Below, piece by piece: positions 9,921 through 18,166 of a stretch of 29,682 bases of DNA. The notes beneath the pieces were generated by a model. That model did not search any database. It saw only the letters and a list, made by a program, of their open reading frames with translations, and had not been told where the DNA came from. A program made the translations under genes and the position numbers. The stretch is taken from positions 2,036-31,717 of the forward strand of contig JAAMXY010000873.1 in NCBI GenBank assembly GCA_019677205.1, given 5' to 3'. Numbering within the stretch: the first letter of the stretch is position 1; each line of letters opens with the position of its first letter. The stretch comes from Pinguiococcus pyrenoidosus. Lineage: Eukaryota; Sar; Pinguiophyceae; Pinguiochrysidales; Pinguiochrysidaceae.

Positions 9921-10551
9921 TCAGATGCTGCCCTTTTCGGAGACAGACAACGCGAATGAAGACTGGAAGGCTCTGGTGGTATGCTCTGTCAGGCGCATAC
10001 CTATCGTGTTCATGACCACCGCCATGGGAGCGACCGTCGCGATGCTATACAAGACGACGAGCACCTTGCCAAGTTTCCTGCGGAGCAGAGCACGAAGTTC
10101 TACATTAGGCGAAAGGCAGCTCCTGGCGAAGTGTGAACTTTGATGAATCGCATACGTTTCCACGCTGATGTCTCCGTAGCCGACGGTCGTGCAAGTGACG
10201 TAGCTGAACCAGGCCGCATCGTGCAGCGTCCAACCCTCCGCTAGAGAAAAGATGAGAGTCCCTGTAGCAAAGAGAAATGCAGTCAATCTTGGTCAGGCAA
10301 AAATGTCCCGTTCCCTTGTGGATGAGAAGAGTGGAGTGGTGGTGCTTGCCGCGTCGTACCAGACAAGAGGCATCCGACCAGCATGCTGCTCGCGATCACA
10401 AGCGGGGTGGTATCGACATACGAGCCCACGATCGTGCGCAACTTGGCGGCCTCCGCCGTAACAAGACCTGTACCCCATCATCATTAGCATCATCATCGTT
10501 GGCATCATCATCAGCAGCAGCAGCATCGTTAGTAGCAGCAGCAGTAGCAGT

Positions 10552-10582
<31 letters not shown>

Positions 10583-11298
10583 CCGTTAGCAGCAGCAGCA
10601 TGACCAGCAGCACCAGCAGCACGACCGTTACTTCATCATACTCTATCAGTCCCCTTCGAAGCGGAAGGACCGTTCAGCCGCTGCATGTCGTGAGCTTACC
10701 AAAGAAGCCCAGACCCACGAGCGAGTAGAAGAACATGATTAACCTTGTCACCTTTGCCACCCAAGAGCATAAGCTGTAGTGCCCCTCCAGTCCTCTTGTT
10801 GCCTTGCCCCCCTAGCGCTTCCAATTACCGGATCTTGTGGCGCGAAGTCGCCGTATCCGATGGTCGTGATGCTCACGCCAGTCAGGTAGAAAGCGTCCAC
10901 CAGCGACAGATTGGGCTCCAACACCCAGAAAAGCGCGGTACCAAAGAGTAGAAACGCCAGGATCGCCTACAGAGTGGCCACGAGAAGCGTGAGTGGCGCA
11001 GAGATCACTTTCACAGCAGTAGCATCTGGGAAGCTACCGCGAGGAGGCGGAGGACTTCGTGGCGATAGGACATCATCACGTCGAATCGGGTGTCCACTAC
11101 TCTCTCGCTGCTGGACTTCGGGGGCTCGAGCATGGAAGCGTCCATTCTGCTGCTGGCGGGCGTCACTGCACCAGCGGCATTTCGATGGACGCAGCGGTCG
11201 TGGAGAGAGGCGGAGTCGGCGGCGGAAGATCGCTGCGTGGTCTCTGTCCGCTTGGGTCGCAGAATCCGAGCGGGCGGAGGACGGATCTTTCCGGGCAT
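9921..11298 (-). CDS. Two-pore-domain potassium channel (TPK/K2P type)
   Basis: Six minus-strand exons: 11298-11038, 10966-10829, 10751-10700, 10467-10360, 10261-10156 and 10077-9921 (TGA), giving 273 residues with consistent phases (0,0,1,1,2). The joined protein has the four-helix, two-pore layout: TM1 AILAFLLFGTALFWVLE, pore 1 with filter TTIGYGD, TM2 LIMFFYSLVGLGFFG, TM3 TPLVIASSMLVGCLLSGG, pore 2 with filter CTTVGYGD and TM4 GKVLVVLYSIATVAPMAVVM. The two filters define a K+-selective channel that works as a dimer. The N-terminal cytosolic tail (about 87 residues) is basic and Ser-rich. The C-tail after TM4 is short and carries no EF-hands, unlike plant vacuolar TPK channels. Membrane location (plasma or vacuole) is not readable. 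The start ATG follows an in-frame stop; an extra 5' exon is possible. Confidence 0.88.
10474..10624. repeat. Intronic trinucleotide microsatellite (CAT/CAG)
   Basis: Mixed ATC/CAT repeats run into AGC/CAG repeats, with GTT and GTA interruptions. The whole tract lies inside the third intron of the potassium channel gene (10699-10468), the longest intron in the window at 232 bases. It explains the Leu/Met-rich open frame on the minus strand, which is not a gene. Confidence 0.85.
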
Positions 11299-11417
11299 GC
11301 GCTGCCGCCGCTCTTGCTTTCGTGAAACGTGCTGAGGAATCGGGCAGCGTCCAGAGATGGAAGGTGCTCAAGGTTCAAGAGAACACCACACGCTCAGAAT
11401 TTGCTGTCGTTCGCTGC

Positions 11418-12611
11418 CTATTTTAAGAGGAAGGCGCAGTCACCGATCATATTTCTCGTAGCTTCTCGGAGCCAGAAGAAGTGGTACTCGATCTTCTTGC
11501 TCGCGCGCCGCGCAAGCTTCTTCGTTTGCTTCACGCCATGATCCACATCGCCACCCTCCGCTTTCATTCTATCAAAGTTGTCGACAAGCCTGTCGAAGAG
11601 GACCTTGAGATGCCGCACGGCCACCAAGCAGCCATTCCTCGTCGCACAGATCTGCCGTGCGTCCTCCAAGAGATCTCTCTGGGATCCAGCGGCGCCAAGC
11701 GTGAGCACCTGGTTCCTCTTCCGGTTCTCTCCTAGTACCTCCACCAGGTGCGTCCGACCGCTGTACCGAAGCTCTATGTCGACGAGCGTGGGACTCAGCG
11801 CCACCGCGAGCTTGACGAACTCGCCAAGCGTCTCCTCGTCAGCCTCGCCATTCACGATCCGCATGGCGCACGCATAGGCCGCAATGAGGTCGACCGCCTG
11901 ATATCGTATCGCCGCATTCTCTAGAGCTCGCCGACCCAGCTGGATGGCCGCCGGTCTCTCCAAGCTCCGCAGTTCCGCTAGCGACACAGGAACCGCCGCG
12001 TCCCTAGCCTCTTCACCGAGCTCTTCCACCAGAAGAGACCCCTGCTGCGCCCACCAAGGCTCCCACAGCTGCACTAGTCGCATGAGCGATCCATCCTGCA
12101 ACGCTTTGGCGAAGCGCTCGCGCTCTCCAGCGCTCAATCTCGCGTAGGAAACGGCGTCCAGATCGCCTCGAAAGCGCTCCAGATCGTCGTCCGCGTCCGC
12201 TTCAGGCCCGACGCCCCGGTCGCACGCGTCCTCATACTCCTGCAACAGCTTCCTCATCCTCTGGCGCTCGCGCTGGCGCTCGTCCTGCACCGCGGGGTCC
12301 TTGCTCATCAGTGTCTGAACCGCCCCCACTCGCTCTCGGTAGAACGCCTCCGTGCACGCGCTCCCTGCGTCCTCGCCATCGCGCAGTTTGCCGTGCGGCC
12401 CGTGGTCGCGAAAGCACGCCAGACTGCAGTACGGAAGTCCGCATCGAGGGCACTCGTAGCGCGCGCGGTTGGCGGCGCAAACGCGACAAACGCGCTGCTG
12501 GACTTCCAGCTCCGCGGACGGCTCCGCGCGCTCCGCGCGCGACGCGCATTTGGACACCACGCGCTTGATGGCTCGCCGGCGCGGATCGAGCGCGGGGAAC
12601 GCGCGCGACAT
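11418..12611 (-). CDS. ZNHIT2: HIT-type zinc finger protein, ZNHIT2-like
   Basis: An intronless frame of 397 residues; human ZNHIT2 has 403. Residues 42-70 form the HIT finger: C42-x2-C45, C54-x2-C57, C62-x3-C66 and H70, with PYCSLACFRDHG typical of the fold. It is followed by CTEAFYRERV, the short segment seen after the finger in ZNHIT2 proteins. A charged helical region follows (DERQRERQRMRKLLQEYED), and the C-terminal half is alpha-helical and conserved in style (LVQLWEPWW, LAVALSPTLVDIELRYSGRTHLVE). In other eukaryotes ZNHIT2 binds the RUVBL1/2 ATPases with R2TP/PAQosome and helps assemble U5 snRNP. The role here is inferred from family membership. Confidence 0.82.
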   Translation of the reverse strand: MSRAFPALDPRRRAIKRVVSKCASRAERAEPSAELEVQQRVCRVCAANRARYECPRCGLPYCSLACFRDHGPHGKLRDGEDAGSACTEAFYRERVGAVQTLMSKDPAVQDERQRERQRMRKLLQEYEDACDRGVGPEADADDDLERFRGDLDAVSYARLSAGERERFAKALQDGSLMRLVQLWEPWWAQQGSLLVEELGEEARDAAVPVSLAELRSLERPAAIQLGRRALENAAIRYQAVDLIAAYACAMRIVNGEADEETLGEFVKLAVALSPTLVDIELRYSGRTHLVEVLGENRKRNQVLTLGAAGSQRDLLEDARQICATRNGCLVAVRHLKVLFDRLVDNFDRMKAEGGDVDHGVKQTKKLARRASKKIEYHFFWLREATRNMIGDCAFLLK

Positions 12612-12716
12612 GATAGCTGTGTGGGAGAGAGGCGGATGCGGCAGGAGTGGCGTGGCGTGAGCGGCGAAGAGTGGCGCTCCGTCGGCGACAGAGACAAGAG
12701 GACAGATGCGCGTCCA

Positions 12717-12757
12717 AGAGAGAGAAAAAGAGAGAGAGAGAGAGAGAGAGAAAGAAA
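12717..12757. repeat. (GA)n-rich purine tract
   Basis: An almost pure AG dinucleotide run, with A-rich interruptions, in the 196-base gap between the ZNHIT2-like start and the AC19 stop. On the minus strand it is a CT tract about 110-145 bases upstream of the ZNHIT2-like ATG, so it could be part of that promoter. Confidence 0.7.
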
Positions 12758-12807
12758 GGCGTCATAGAGACGCATGAGCACGTAAGGCATTTTGTGCGTA
12801 TTCTTTG

Positions 12808-13355
12808 CTATTGCGCCTGAAATCTCTGCAGCGCGTCGGTAAAAGCCTCGTCGACCACGTCGCACACGTCCGCCAGATCTTGCAGCCCGGTCTTCAGCAG
12901 GTCTATCGCGGGCATTTCTGAAGAGAGCCAAAGGGATTAAAAAGTCAAGAAAACGCACGAGGCACTTTTTGCAGCCCTCGGACTCTCACAGAGAAGCTTC
13001 CATTGCGCTGAACGCACCTTTATCTGTGGTCTGCAATCGCATGTTCATCTTGGGCTCCGACGGGTGCGGAATGCTGTAGCCGCAGAAGTGCGTCTCCTTG
13101 CGCCGCATGAGCACATGTCTCAGCGCGTTGCCCAGCGTGTGGCCCTCATCTCCGAACACGAAGGTCCGATTTCCCACGTCAGTCTCATCTGCGGCCTCCA
13201 GCTGTCCAGAAGTACAGAATAGACGAAGTGTCACTCAAAGGCGTCGCTGCACTTCTTTGGCACTCTCCATTTTCGCAATCTTGTTCACGCAGCGCTCTAC
13301 GTACAACTTCAAAGGCGACGTCGGCGGTCGCCAGACGCTGCTCGTTCACCGCCAT
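12808..13355 (-). CDS. RPAC19: RNA polymerase I/III common subunit AC19 (RPAC19)
   Basis: Three minus-strand exons: 13355-13305, 13201-13018 and 12917-12808 (TAG), giving 114 residues, a normal length for the family. The RPB11-like dimerisation core is unmistakable: [19 protein letters not shown], then [21 protein letters not shown], then a C-terminal helix [21 protein letters not shown] recovered only by splicing the last exon. AC19 pairs with AC40 as the alpha-like heterodimer that nucleates assembly of RNA polymerases I and III. The first exon supplies [17 protein letters not shown], which aligns with the helix before the core in POLR1D. It shares a 165-base divergent promoter region with the gene at 13521. 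Confidence 0.93.
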
Positions 13356-13520
13356 ACTTCCGCTGAATGTTTGCGGCGCCAAATGACTCGCTCTACTCCG
13401 CACAAACCAGTGAAAGTGAACTCCGCCAAACATCGTCTCCGTCCGCTCGTACCGCTCTGTCACACAGCGGAACTGCGTCGGGTCTTGCGCGCCACAGACA
13501 AGCTACAGACGCGCCCTCGC

Positions 13521-14382
13521 ATGATGGACGGCGTTTTCGCGAAGTATGGCGAGTCCATACGCACCGCGCAGCTGCAGGTGGCCATTGCCGCGTGCGGAGG
13601 CACCGCGTACGGCGTTTGGCAGAACTGGCGGGAGGGTTCCCTGCTCCGCGGGGCTGCGCGGACGCGCCAGGTCATTCCCTGCTGGGCGTTCAAGGCATTC
13701 GAGCCACTGGGCCTCTGATGTATGTGCTCTCCACACCTTGGGGACTTGGGGAACCCCCCAGATTTTGAAGGCGGGAGCTGTCATGGGAGCGGCGAGTGTC
13801 GGGTTTGTGGGCCTTTTCGCGCTCACGTCAACAGCCTTGGAGGTTCGATGTCTTCGTTGCGCCCAAAGAGCAAAGCATCACGACGATTCTGTGGTACTCA
13901 AAACCAGCTCGCGATGCGGTAGATGTTGAGCGGCAGGAGACATTGGGCACAGCCGGCGGCGGGGCTAGGCCTGACTTTTGCGGTCTTCAGCATCCCGGAC
14001 GGTGTTGCCCTGAGTGTCACGAGGTAAGCCACTTGTTATGGCAACAGAATCTGTCGTCATTCAAGCGCCTACTTCTTGGTAATGCGGAACGCTTGTGTGG
14101 CACCACAGAGGCATCTTCGGCAGCGTGGTTGGCGCCGGCTACGGATGCGCTTTGCTGGTTTCCGACGCGCTCGCGGCTCCGACGCCCGAGCCTGTCGCAG
14201 AAGAGGCAAGACCTGACTTGGAAGGCGACGAAGAGGAAACCGAGGAGACCAAGATGTCACCGACGGAATTGTACCTGGCGATGGGCAGAAAGACACTAGA
14301 GGATTGGAAGGAGGTGGCGAGAGCAATAGAGGAGAGGAAGGCAAAGGGCGCACAAGCGGAGGAGGACCAAACGAAATCATAA
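13521..14382 (+). CDS. Unrecognised small multi-pass membrane protein with charged tail
   Basis: Four exons are proposed: 13521-13670, 13762-13842, 13923-14023 and 14109-14382, giving 201 residues. The frame stays open across all junctions. The second intron has a weak donor (gttcga) and could end at 13952 instead of 13922. The N-terminal half alternates short basic stretches with Gly/Ala-rich hydrophobic segments (ILKAGAVMGAASVGFVGLFALTS, AAGLGLTFAVFSIPDGVAL, GIFGSVVGAGYGCALLVSDAL) full of G-x3-G spacing. This recalls Tim17/NDUFA11-type four-helix proteins of the inner mitochondrial membrane, but I find no decisive motif. The tail is acidic (EGDEEETEETK) and then helical (LYLAMGRKTLEDWKEVARAIEERK). 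It ends only 21 bases before the stop of the convergent BRCT gene. Either of the two adjacent ATGs at 13521/13524 could start it. Confidence 0.6.
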
Positions 14383-14403
14383 TCACTCGAGTCGATCTGC
14401 TGT

Positions 14404-15666
14404 CTACGACTTTACATCCACATCCACATTCACATCCACATTCGCATTCGCATCCACATCCAACCTGCCCTGGACACCGCTCCCTTGCTGGAAGCCAAAG
14501 ACCTTCAGTCTCTTGGGCTGTCGTTCCTTGGACGCTGCTGGATTTGCGGCATCGCTCCTTTGCTTGTACTGCTCCTCCTTTTGGGGTTGCCGCCGCTCGA
14601 AGCTCTCCAGCAGCCACCGGAAATGCACAACGTGAGGGTGCAGGGGATGCTGATTGATCGCTTTGACCACCGCTTCACTTCTCCTATCGCCTCCCTTGCA
14701 GTACTCCTGCAGGTCCGCCTTGCAGATCACGTGCGTGACCATGTCGGTGAGCCTCGCGCACCGCCATCCTCCAGTTTTCCGAAGAATGTTGCGCAACGCA
14801 GCTTCCTCGGCCGAGCGAAAGCCAAAGAAGAACACTTTGAAGCCCTCGAGGACGGTTGCTACGTTCGGTGCTCCGCCTTCGCCATCGTCCACGCGCGAGG
14901 CTGCTCTGCTCAACGTTGCGTCCACCTCGTCCAGCACGTCGGGGAGATCCAAAGGATTCGCCGACATTGTAGCCTGCCGGGTGAGACGCCCCGTCTTGGG
15001 TCGCTCTGGGCGCTTGCCTTGCGCTTCGTGAATGGGCAAAAGCGTCCGCTTCTCGTCGACAACTACGTCGGGTGCGAGTTCAAAATCCTCAAAGGGCAAG
15101 AAGGTCCTATCCTTGGATACAGCCGCGACGTATCCAACTTTCACGCACGGAATTCCAAGCTCCCGAGCGATGTTGTACTTGTCGCTCTGCGTCGTGTTGG
15201 CGACGACGAGGTCCGTCTTCTGGTCCTCCTCCGCCGACAGGTACATCTTGTCCGCGTAGTTCGCGCCCAAGGCCTCCAGCGAGTCGCGGAGGCTTTGTCG
15301 CACCTTGGCGTCCAAGACGCCGGTGATCGTCACGTTGTAGCCGCTGAGCGGTCCGTCCCGAAACTTCGCCACATTCAGCTTCAGCTCTTCTCTCGCGCAG
15401 CTTTCCAGCCAATCGAGGCCCACAATGGGAATGCCCCGCCGCTGCGCAGCTCGGGTCTTGTCTGAAGAGTGGCGATTCACGCGCCGAGTGCGCACGGCGC
15501 CACGCCCCGTCTCAAACGGCTCCGAAACCACATTGGAGAGCAGATGGGTCACCGCCACAGTGTACGTGGAGTCGAAGGAAGCACCAAGGCTCTCGGTCAG
15601 CGCTTGCGCTCTTGCGCGCTGCTCGGACGTCAGTCCGCTGGTGCAGATCTGGAGGCCATGCAGCAT
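14404..15666 (-). CDS. Triple-BRCT protein, Rad4/TopBP1-like
   Basis: 420 residues from the ATG at 15666. BRCT 1 (about 1-100) starts LHGLQICTSGLTSEQRARAQ and contains THLLS and the closing GIPIVGLDWLESC. BRCT 2 (about 105-205) reads GYNVTITGVLDAKVRQSL, KTDLVVANTTQSDKY and GIPCVKVGYV. After a linker, BRCT 3 (about 270-365) reads GFKVFFFGFRSAEEAAL, VTHVIC and HVVHFRWLLESF. A tandem N-terminal pair with a CTSGL-type start resembles Rad4/Dpb11/TopBP1, scaffolds that bind phosphoproteins in replication initiation and the DNA-damage checkpoint. At this length it would be a compact member. In-frame sequence upstream to 15768 reads through a T/G-rich repeat and is probably intron or 5' leader; a tttgacag acceptor ends at 15697. 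The last 18 residues come from a hexanucleotide repeat. Confidence 0.75.
   Translation of the reverse strand: MLHGLQICTSGLTSEQRARAQALTESLGASFDSTYTVAVTHLLSNVVSEPFETGRGAVRTRRVNRHSSDKTRAAQRRGIPIVGLDWLESCAREELKLNVAKFRDGPLSGYNVTITGVLDAKVRQSLRDSLEALGANYADKMYLSAEEDQKTDLVVANTTQSDKYNIARELGIPCVKVGYVAAVSKDRTFLPFEDFELAPDVVVDEKRTLLPIHEAQGKRPERPKTGRLTRQATMSANPLDLPDVLDEVDATLSRAASRVDDGEGGAPNVATVLEGFKVFFFGFRSAEEAALRNILRKTGGWRCARLTDMVTHVICKADLQEYCKGGDRRSEAVVKAINQHPLHPHVVHFRWLLESFERRQPQKEEQYKQRSDAANPAASKERQPKRLKVFGFQQGSGVQGRLDVDANANVDVNVDVDVKS
14413..14465 (-). repeat. Coding hexanucleotide repeat at C-terminus of the BRCT protein
   Basis: A degenerate 6-base unit (CATCCA/CATTCA/CATTCG on the + strand) encodes alternating Val-Asp/Asn-Ala dipeptides on the minus strand. 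It forms the last residues of the BRCT protein before its stop. Confidence 0.8.
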
Positions 15667-16066
15667 CTCGTGGTGCGGTGAGGAGTTCAAGCGATCTGTC
15701 AAACCATACCAAACCAGACCAAACCAGACCAAACGGCTCAAAAAAAGATCGAAACAAAAGCGCGCCAAAATCCCGCGAATCCAAATCCGAATCCAAAGTT
15801 TTGGGTTTCTGTCACTCTTCCAAAGTCGACGAATCCATCAGAACATCGATTCTGAGCATCGCAACATTCCACATTGCATCCGCATCGATATTGTGCGCGG
15901 TATCGCCCCACACCACCCAAGTTTGATCTGTGTACTGGAGTGAGATTCAACGAGCCTGCTGGGTCAAAAGAGAAAAGCGTGGAACACGGCCTTCGGAGAG
16001 CGCCCCAACGCTCGGATCGCCGAGCCCCGCGCTCCCTCTCGCGCTGCATCTGGGAGCAGGATCGCA
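15667..16066. other. Divergent promoter region of BRCT and TBC genes
   Basis: The 400 bases between the two starts carry the 10-bp repeat, an A-rich run near 15740-15760 and repeated GAATCC/GAATCCAAA words near 15777-15800. The region may also hold a first non-coding or very short exon of the BRCT gene. No other gene is recognised. Confidence 0.45.
15698..15734. repeat. 10-bp tandem repeat CAAACCAGAC
   Basis: Three to four copies of a 10-base unit near CAAACCAGAC sit just upstream of the putative acceptor of the BRCT gene's first visible coding exon. Read on the minus strand it is T/G-rich (GGTCTGGTTT) and in frame with the BRCT protein, which creates a false hydrophobic extension. Confidence 0.7.
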
Positions 16067-17233
16067 ATGGAGCTGCCTCCCCATGTGTTGACGCTGCGCG
16101 AAGTGGCGAATCGCGCGCGCAGACAGAAGAGTCGTTTAAACGGAAGGACTCGCTCCCAAAGGATCCAGAAAGAGAAGGCGCTTCGCGCGGTTTACATCCA
16201 CACGCTGCAGAAGTCGCACAGCTCTCTGTCGGACCGCATCCGCGAGCTTCGGCGGCTGATTCTCACGGAAGGCGTGCCGCCGGAGTCGGAGAGAGAAGCG
16301 CAGGGCAACCGCGGCGCCTGGGGCGGCGCCTGCAGCCTGCGAGGGGTGCTGTGGAAGATCATGCTGGGCGCGATCCATCTCGATGCGGACATGTACTGCT
16401 CCTTGATCTCGGAGGGGCCCACGTGGAAGGACGAAGACATCTGCAACGACATCTTCCGCGTGTTCCAAGGGAATGAGCAGTTCAAGGAGCGCGTCCCGGA
16501 CGAGAAGATGGCCCGCGTGCTGAACGCCTTCGTCCGGCTGAACTTTGAGCCCGGGAACGACTCGGAGACCAGGAGGATTCACCCGAGCGACCCGGACTCC
16601 GCGCTCATCACGTCCTACGTGCAGCCCATGTCGGCAATCGTGGCGCCGCTGCTCTTCGTGATGCCGGAGCCCGATGCGTTCTACGCGTTCAACACGCTCG
16701 TCACGAGGCACTGCCCGCAGTATGCCGCCCCGGATCTCCAGGGGGGAATGCTGGCGGTGGAGTTCGTGCTTCGGTGCCTGGAGTTTGTGGACCCGCAGCT
16801 GTCGCAGTATCTCATCGGCAAGGGAACGCGGTCGTGGCCCATGCGGACGATCGTGATGCAGGCCGCGCTCAGCTTCTCCGCGGTGATCCCGCCGCTGAGC
16901 GAGGTCGTGAAGGTCTGGGACATGCTCATTGCCTTCGGCATGCACGCCAACGTCTTCGTGATCACGGCACAGCTGGTGCTGCTGCGCGGGGCGCTGCTGA
17001 AGGATCCGAATCCGCTCAACCGGCTTCAGACTCGAAGCATCCCGCCAATGGACGCGCAGCTTGTCGTGCCGGTCGCGTTGAAGATCGCAAACATCATCCC
17101 GGACGCCCTGTTCACAGAAATCGCAGCGCATCCCTTCATCACGAGTCAGCAGTTGGCAAGGATTGACGTCCGGCACGAGGACGATCGACGAGTAGAGACG
17201 CCGAAGAGCACGCGGCGGAGGAGAAGGAACTAA
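16067..17233 (+). CDS. TBC-domain protein of the Bub2/Cdc16 type
   Basis: An intronless gene of 388 residues. After a basic helical N-terminus comes LRRLILTEGVP, typical of the Bub2/Cdc16 group, then SLRGVLWKIMLGA, the arginine-finger motif ICNDIFR (IxxDxxR) within DICNDIFRVFQGNEQF, the glutamine-finger region SYVQPMSAIVAPLLFVMPE, and AFYAFNTLV...CPQYAAPDLQG. The C-terminal part reads SWPMRTIVMQAALSFSAVIPPLSEVVKVWDMLIAFG. In fungi Bub2/Cdc16 is the Rab-like GTPase-activating subunit, with Bfa1/Byr4, that restrains the Tem1/Spg1 switch controlling mitotic exit and septation. The usual YVQGM motif reads YVQPM here. The C-terminus is a run of arginines (STRRRRRN), possibly nuclear or nucleic-acid binding. 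Confidence 0.83.
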   Translation: MELPPHVLTLREVANRARRQKSRLNGRTRSQRIQKEKALRAVYIHTLQKSHSSLSDRIRELRRLILTEGVPPESEREAQGNRGAWGGACSLRGVLWKIMLGAIHLDADMYCSLISEGPTWKDEDICNDIFRVFQGNEQFKERVPDEKMARVLNAFVRLNFEPGNDSETRRIHPSDPDSALITSYVQPMSAIVAPLLFVMPEPDAFYAFNTLVTRHCPQYAAPDLQGGMLAVEFVLRCLEFVDPQLSQYLIGKGTRSWPMRTIVMQAALSFSAVIPPLSEVVKVWDMLIAFGMHANVFVITAQLVLLRGALLKDPNPLNRLQTRSIPPMDAQLVVPVALKIANIIPDALFTEIAAHPFITSQQLARIDVRHEDDRRVETPKSTRRRRRN

Positions 17234-17535
17234 GCCGAAGCTTGTTTGGTCCGGACTACCTACAAACTGCAGTCAGAAACGGCGCAATGATGCTACAGAG
17301 CGCCTGCTCGCGAATGCGCTTCGCCCCCCGCCCGCCCCCGCCCCCAACTACATGCCTATGCCGCGGGCCGTGCCCCACGTTGGTGTGTTCTCGAAAAACC
17401 TTCGCCTGGGTTTCGCCCCTCGTGCCGGCGACGTCCTGACCCTACTTACAAGATACAGCCAGAAGATCCACCGCAGCATCCCGAAGCAACCATGAGAGCC
17501 CCAAAAACCATGTATCTACTCTCCGCCGTTCCCGC
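17234..17535. other. Convergent intergenic region
   Basis: This lies between the stops of the TBC gene (+) and the Yop1-like gene (-). It contains a C-rich run (about 17327-17345) and nothing that I recognise as a gene. Confidence 0.5.
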
Positions 17536-18166
17536 TTAGTCCTCCTTGACGCCGGACTCGATCTTCTTCATCATGGGGATGACCTTGGACTTCATGAAGC
17601 CGACGAGGGCGTTGTCCATGATGTCCGCGTAGTAGGCCACGCCCAGGAGCGCGTACTTGAAGTAGAAGTAGCCCGGGATGAAGGAGATGACCGGGTCCAC
17701 CACGACGAAGAGGCAGCTGAGCAACGAGTACGCGAGCAGATGCTTCAGCTCGTCCACTTGCTGCGGCGAGGGCGCGTCCGCGCCACTCGGGGCGTCGATG
17801 GCCCGGAAGCTGCGGTGGGACAGCAGCACCCAGAAGAACACGGATAGGACGAAGCTGTGCAGATCCATCGCGAAGAGAATGGCGACGACCAGCGCGAGCG
17901 CGAGGGTCAAGCCGGCTCCAACCAAGTACTTTCGTGGCAGCTTCGTCTGTTCCTCGGCCATGCCAAGCGGCTCCTGCGCGCCCCAACCAAGTTTGACCAC
18001 CGAGCCGAAAGTCAGCTCTCGTCCTCGCGGTGTGTCTAGCGGGTCATGCGAAGCGGCGCACCTGGAGCTGTGGGGCAACCTCAAGAAGCTTCTTCGTAAC
18101 TCCATCGAGCGCGGCATCGACCTGGCTCTTGACCTTTTGCATCTGCGATTCGCCCTGGCTACTCAT
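17536..18166 (-). CDS. YOP1: Yop1/REEP5/HVA22 (TB2-DP1) ER-shaping membrane protein
   Basis: Two minus-strand exons: 18166-18062 and 17973-17536 (TAA), with an 88-base phase-0 intron, giving 180 residues, the same length as yeast Yop1. Exon 1 supplies the amphipathic N-terminus MSSQGESQMQKVKSQVDAAL. Exon 2 starts EPLGMAEEQTKLPRKYLVGAGL, as in Yop1 (TGVPKSYLV...). Two paired hydrophobic hairpins follow. The first ends at SHRSFRAIDAPS, equivalent to YPAYxSxKAIESP. The second, around LLAYSLLSCLFVVVDPVISF and PGYFYFKYALLGV, is followed by the amphipathic C-terminal helix (GFMKSKVIPMMKKI). Family members wedge into the cytosolic leaflet and help curve tubular ER. An in-frame ATG at 18117 lies in a different frame from exon 1 and would give an unrelated N-terminus. 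Confidence 0.87.

Noticed and set aside
10293-10622. Leu/Met-rich minus-strand open frame resembling a membrane protein
   Set aside because: Its hydrophobic run is the translation of the CAT/CAG microsatellite inside an intron of the potassium channel gene. Only part of the rest is the real exon 10467-10360, in another frame.
15667-15768. In-frame N-terminal extension of the BRCT protein with LVWFGLVWYGL as a signal peptide
   Set aside because: The hydrophobic run is encoded by a 10-bp tandem repeat that precedes a good acceptor (tttgacag). The BRCT fold starts properly at the Met at 15666.
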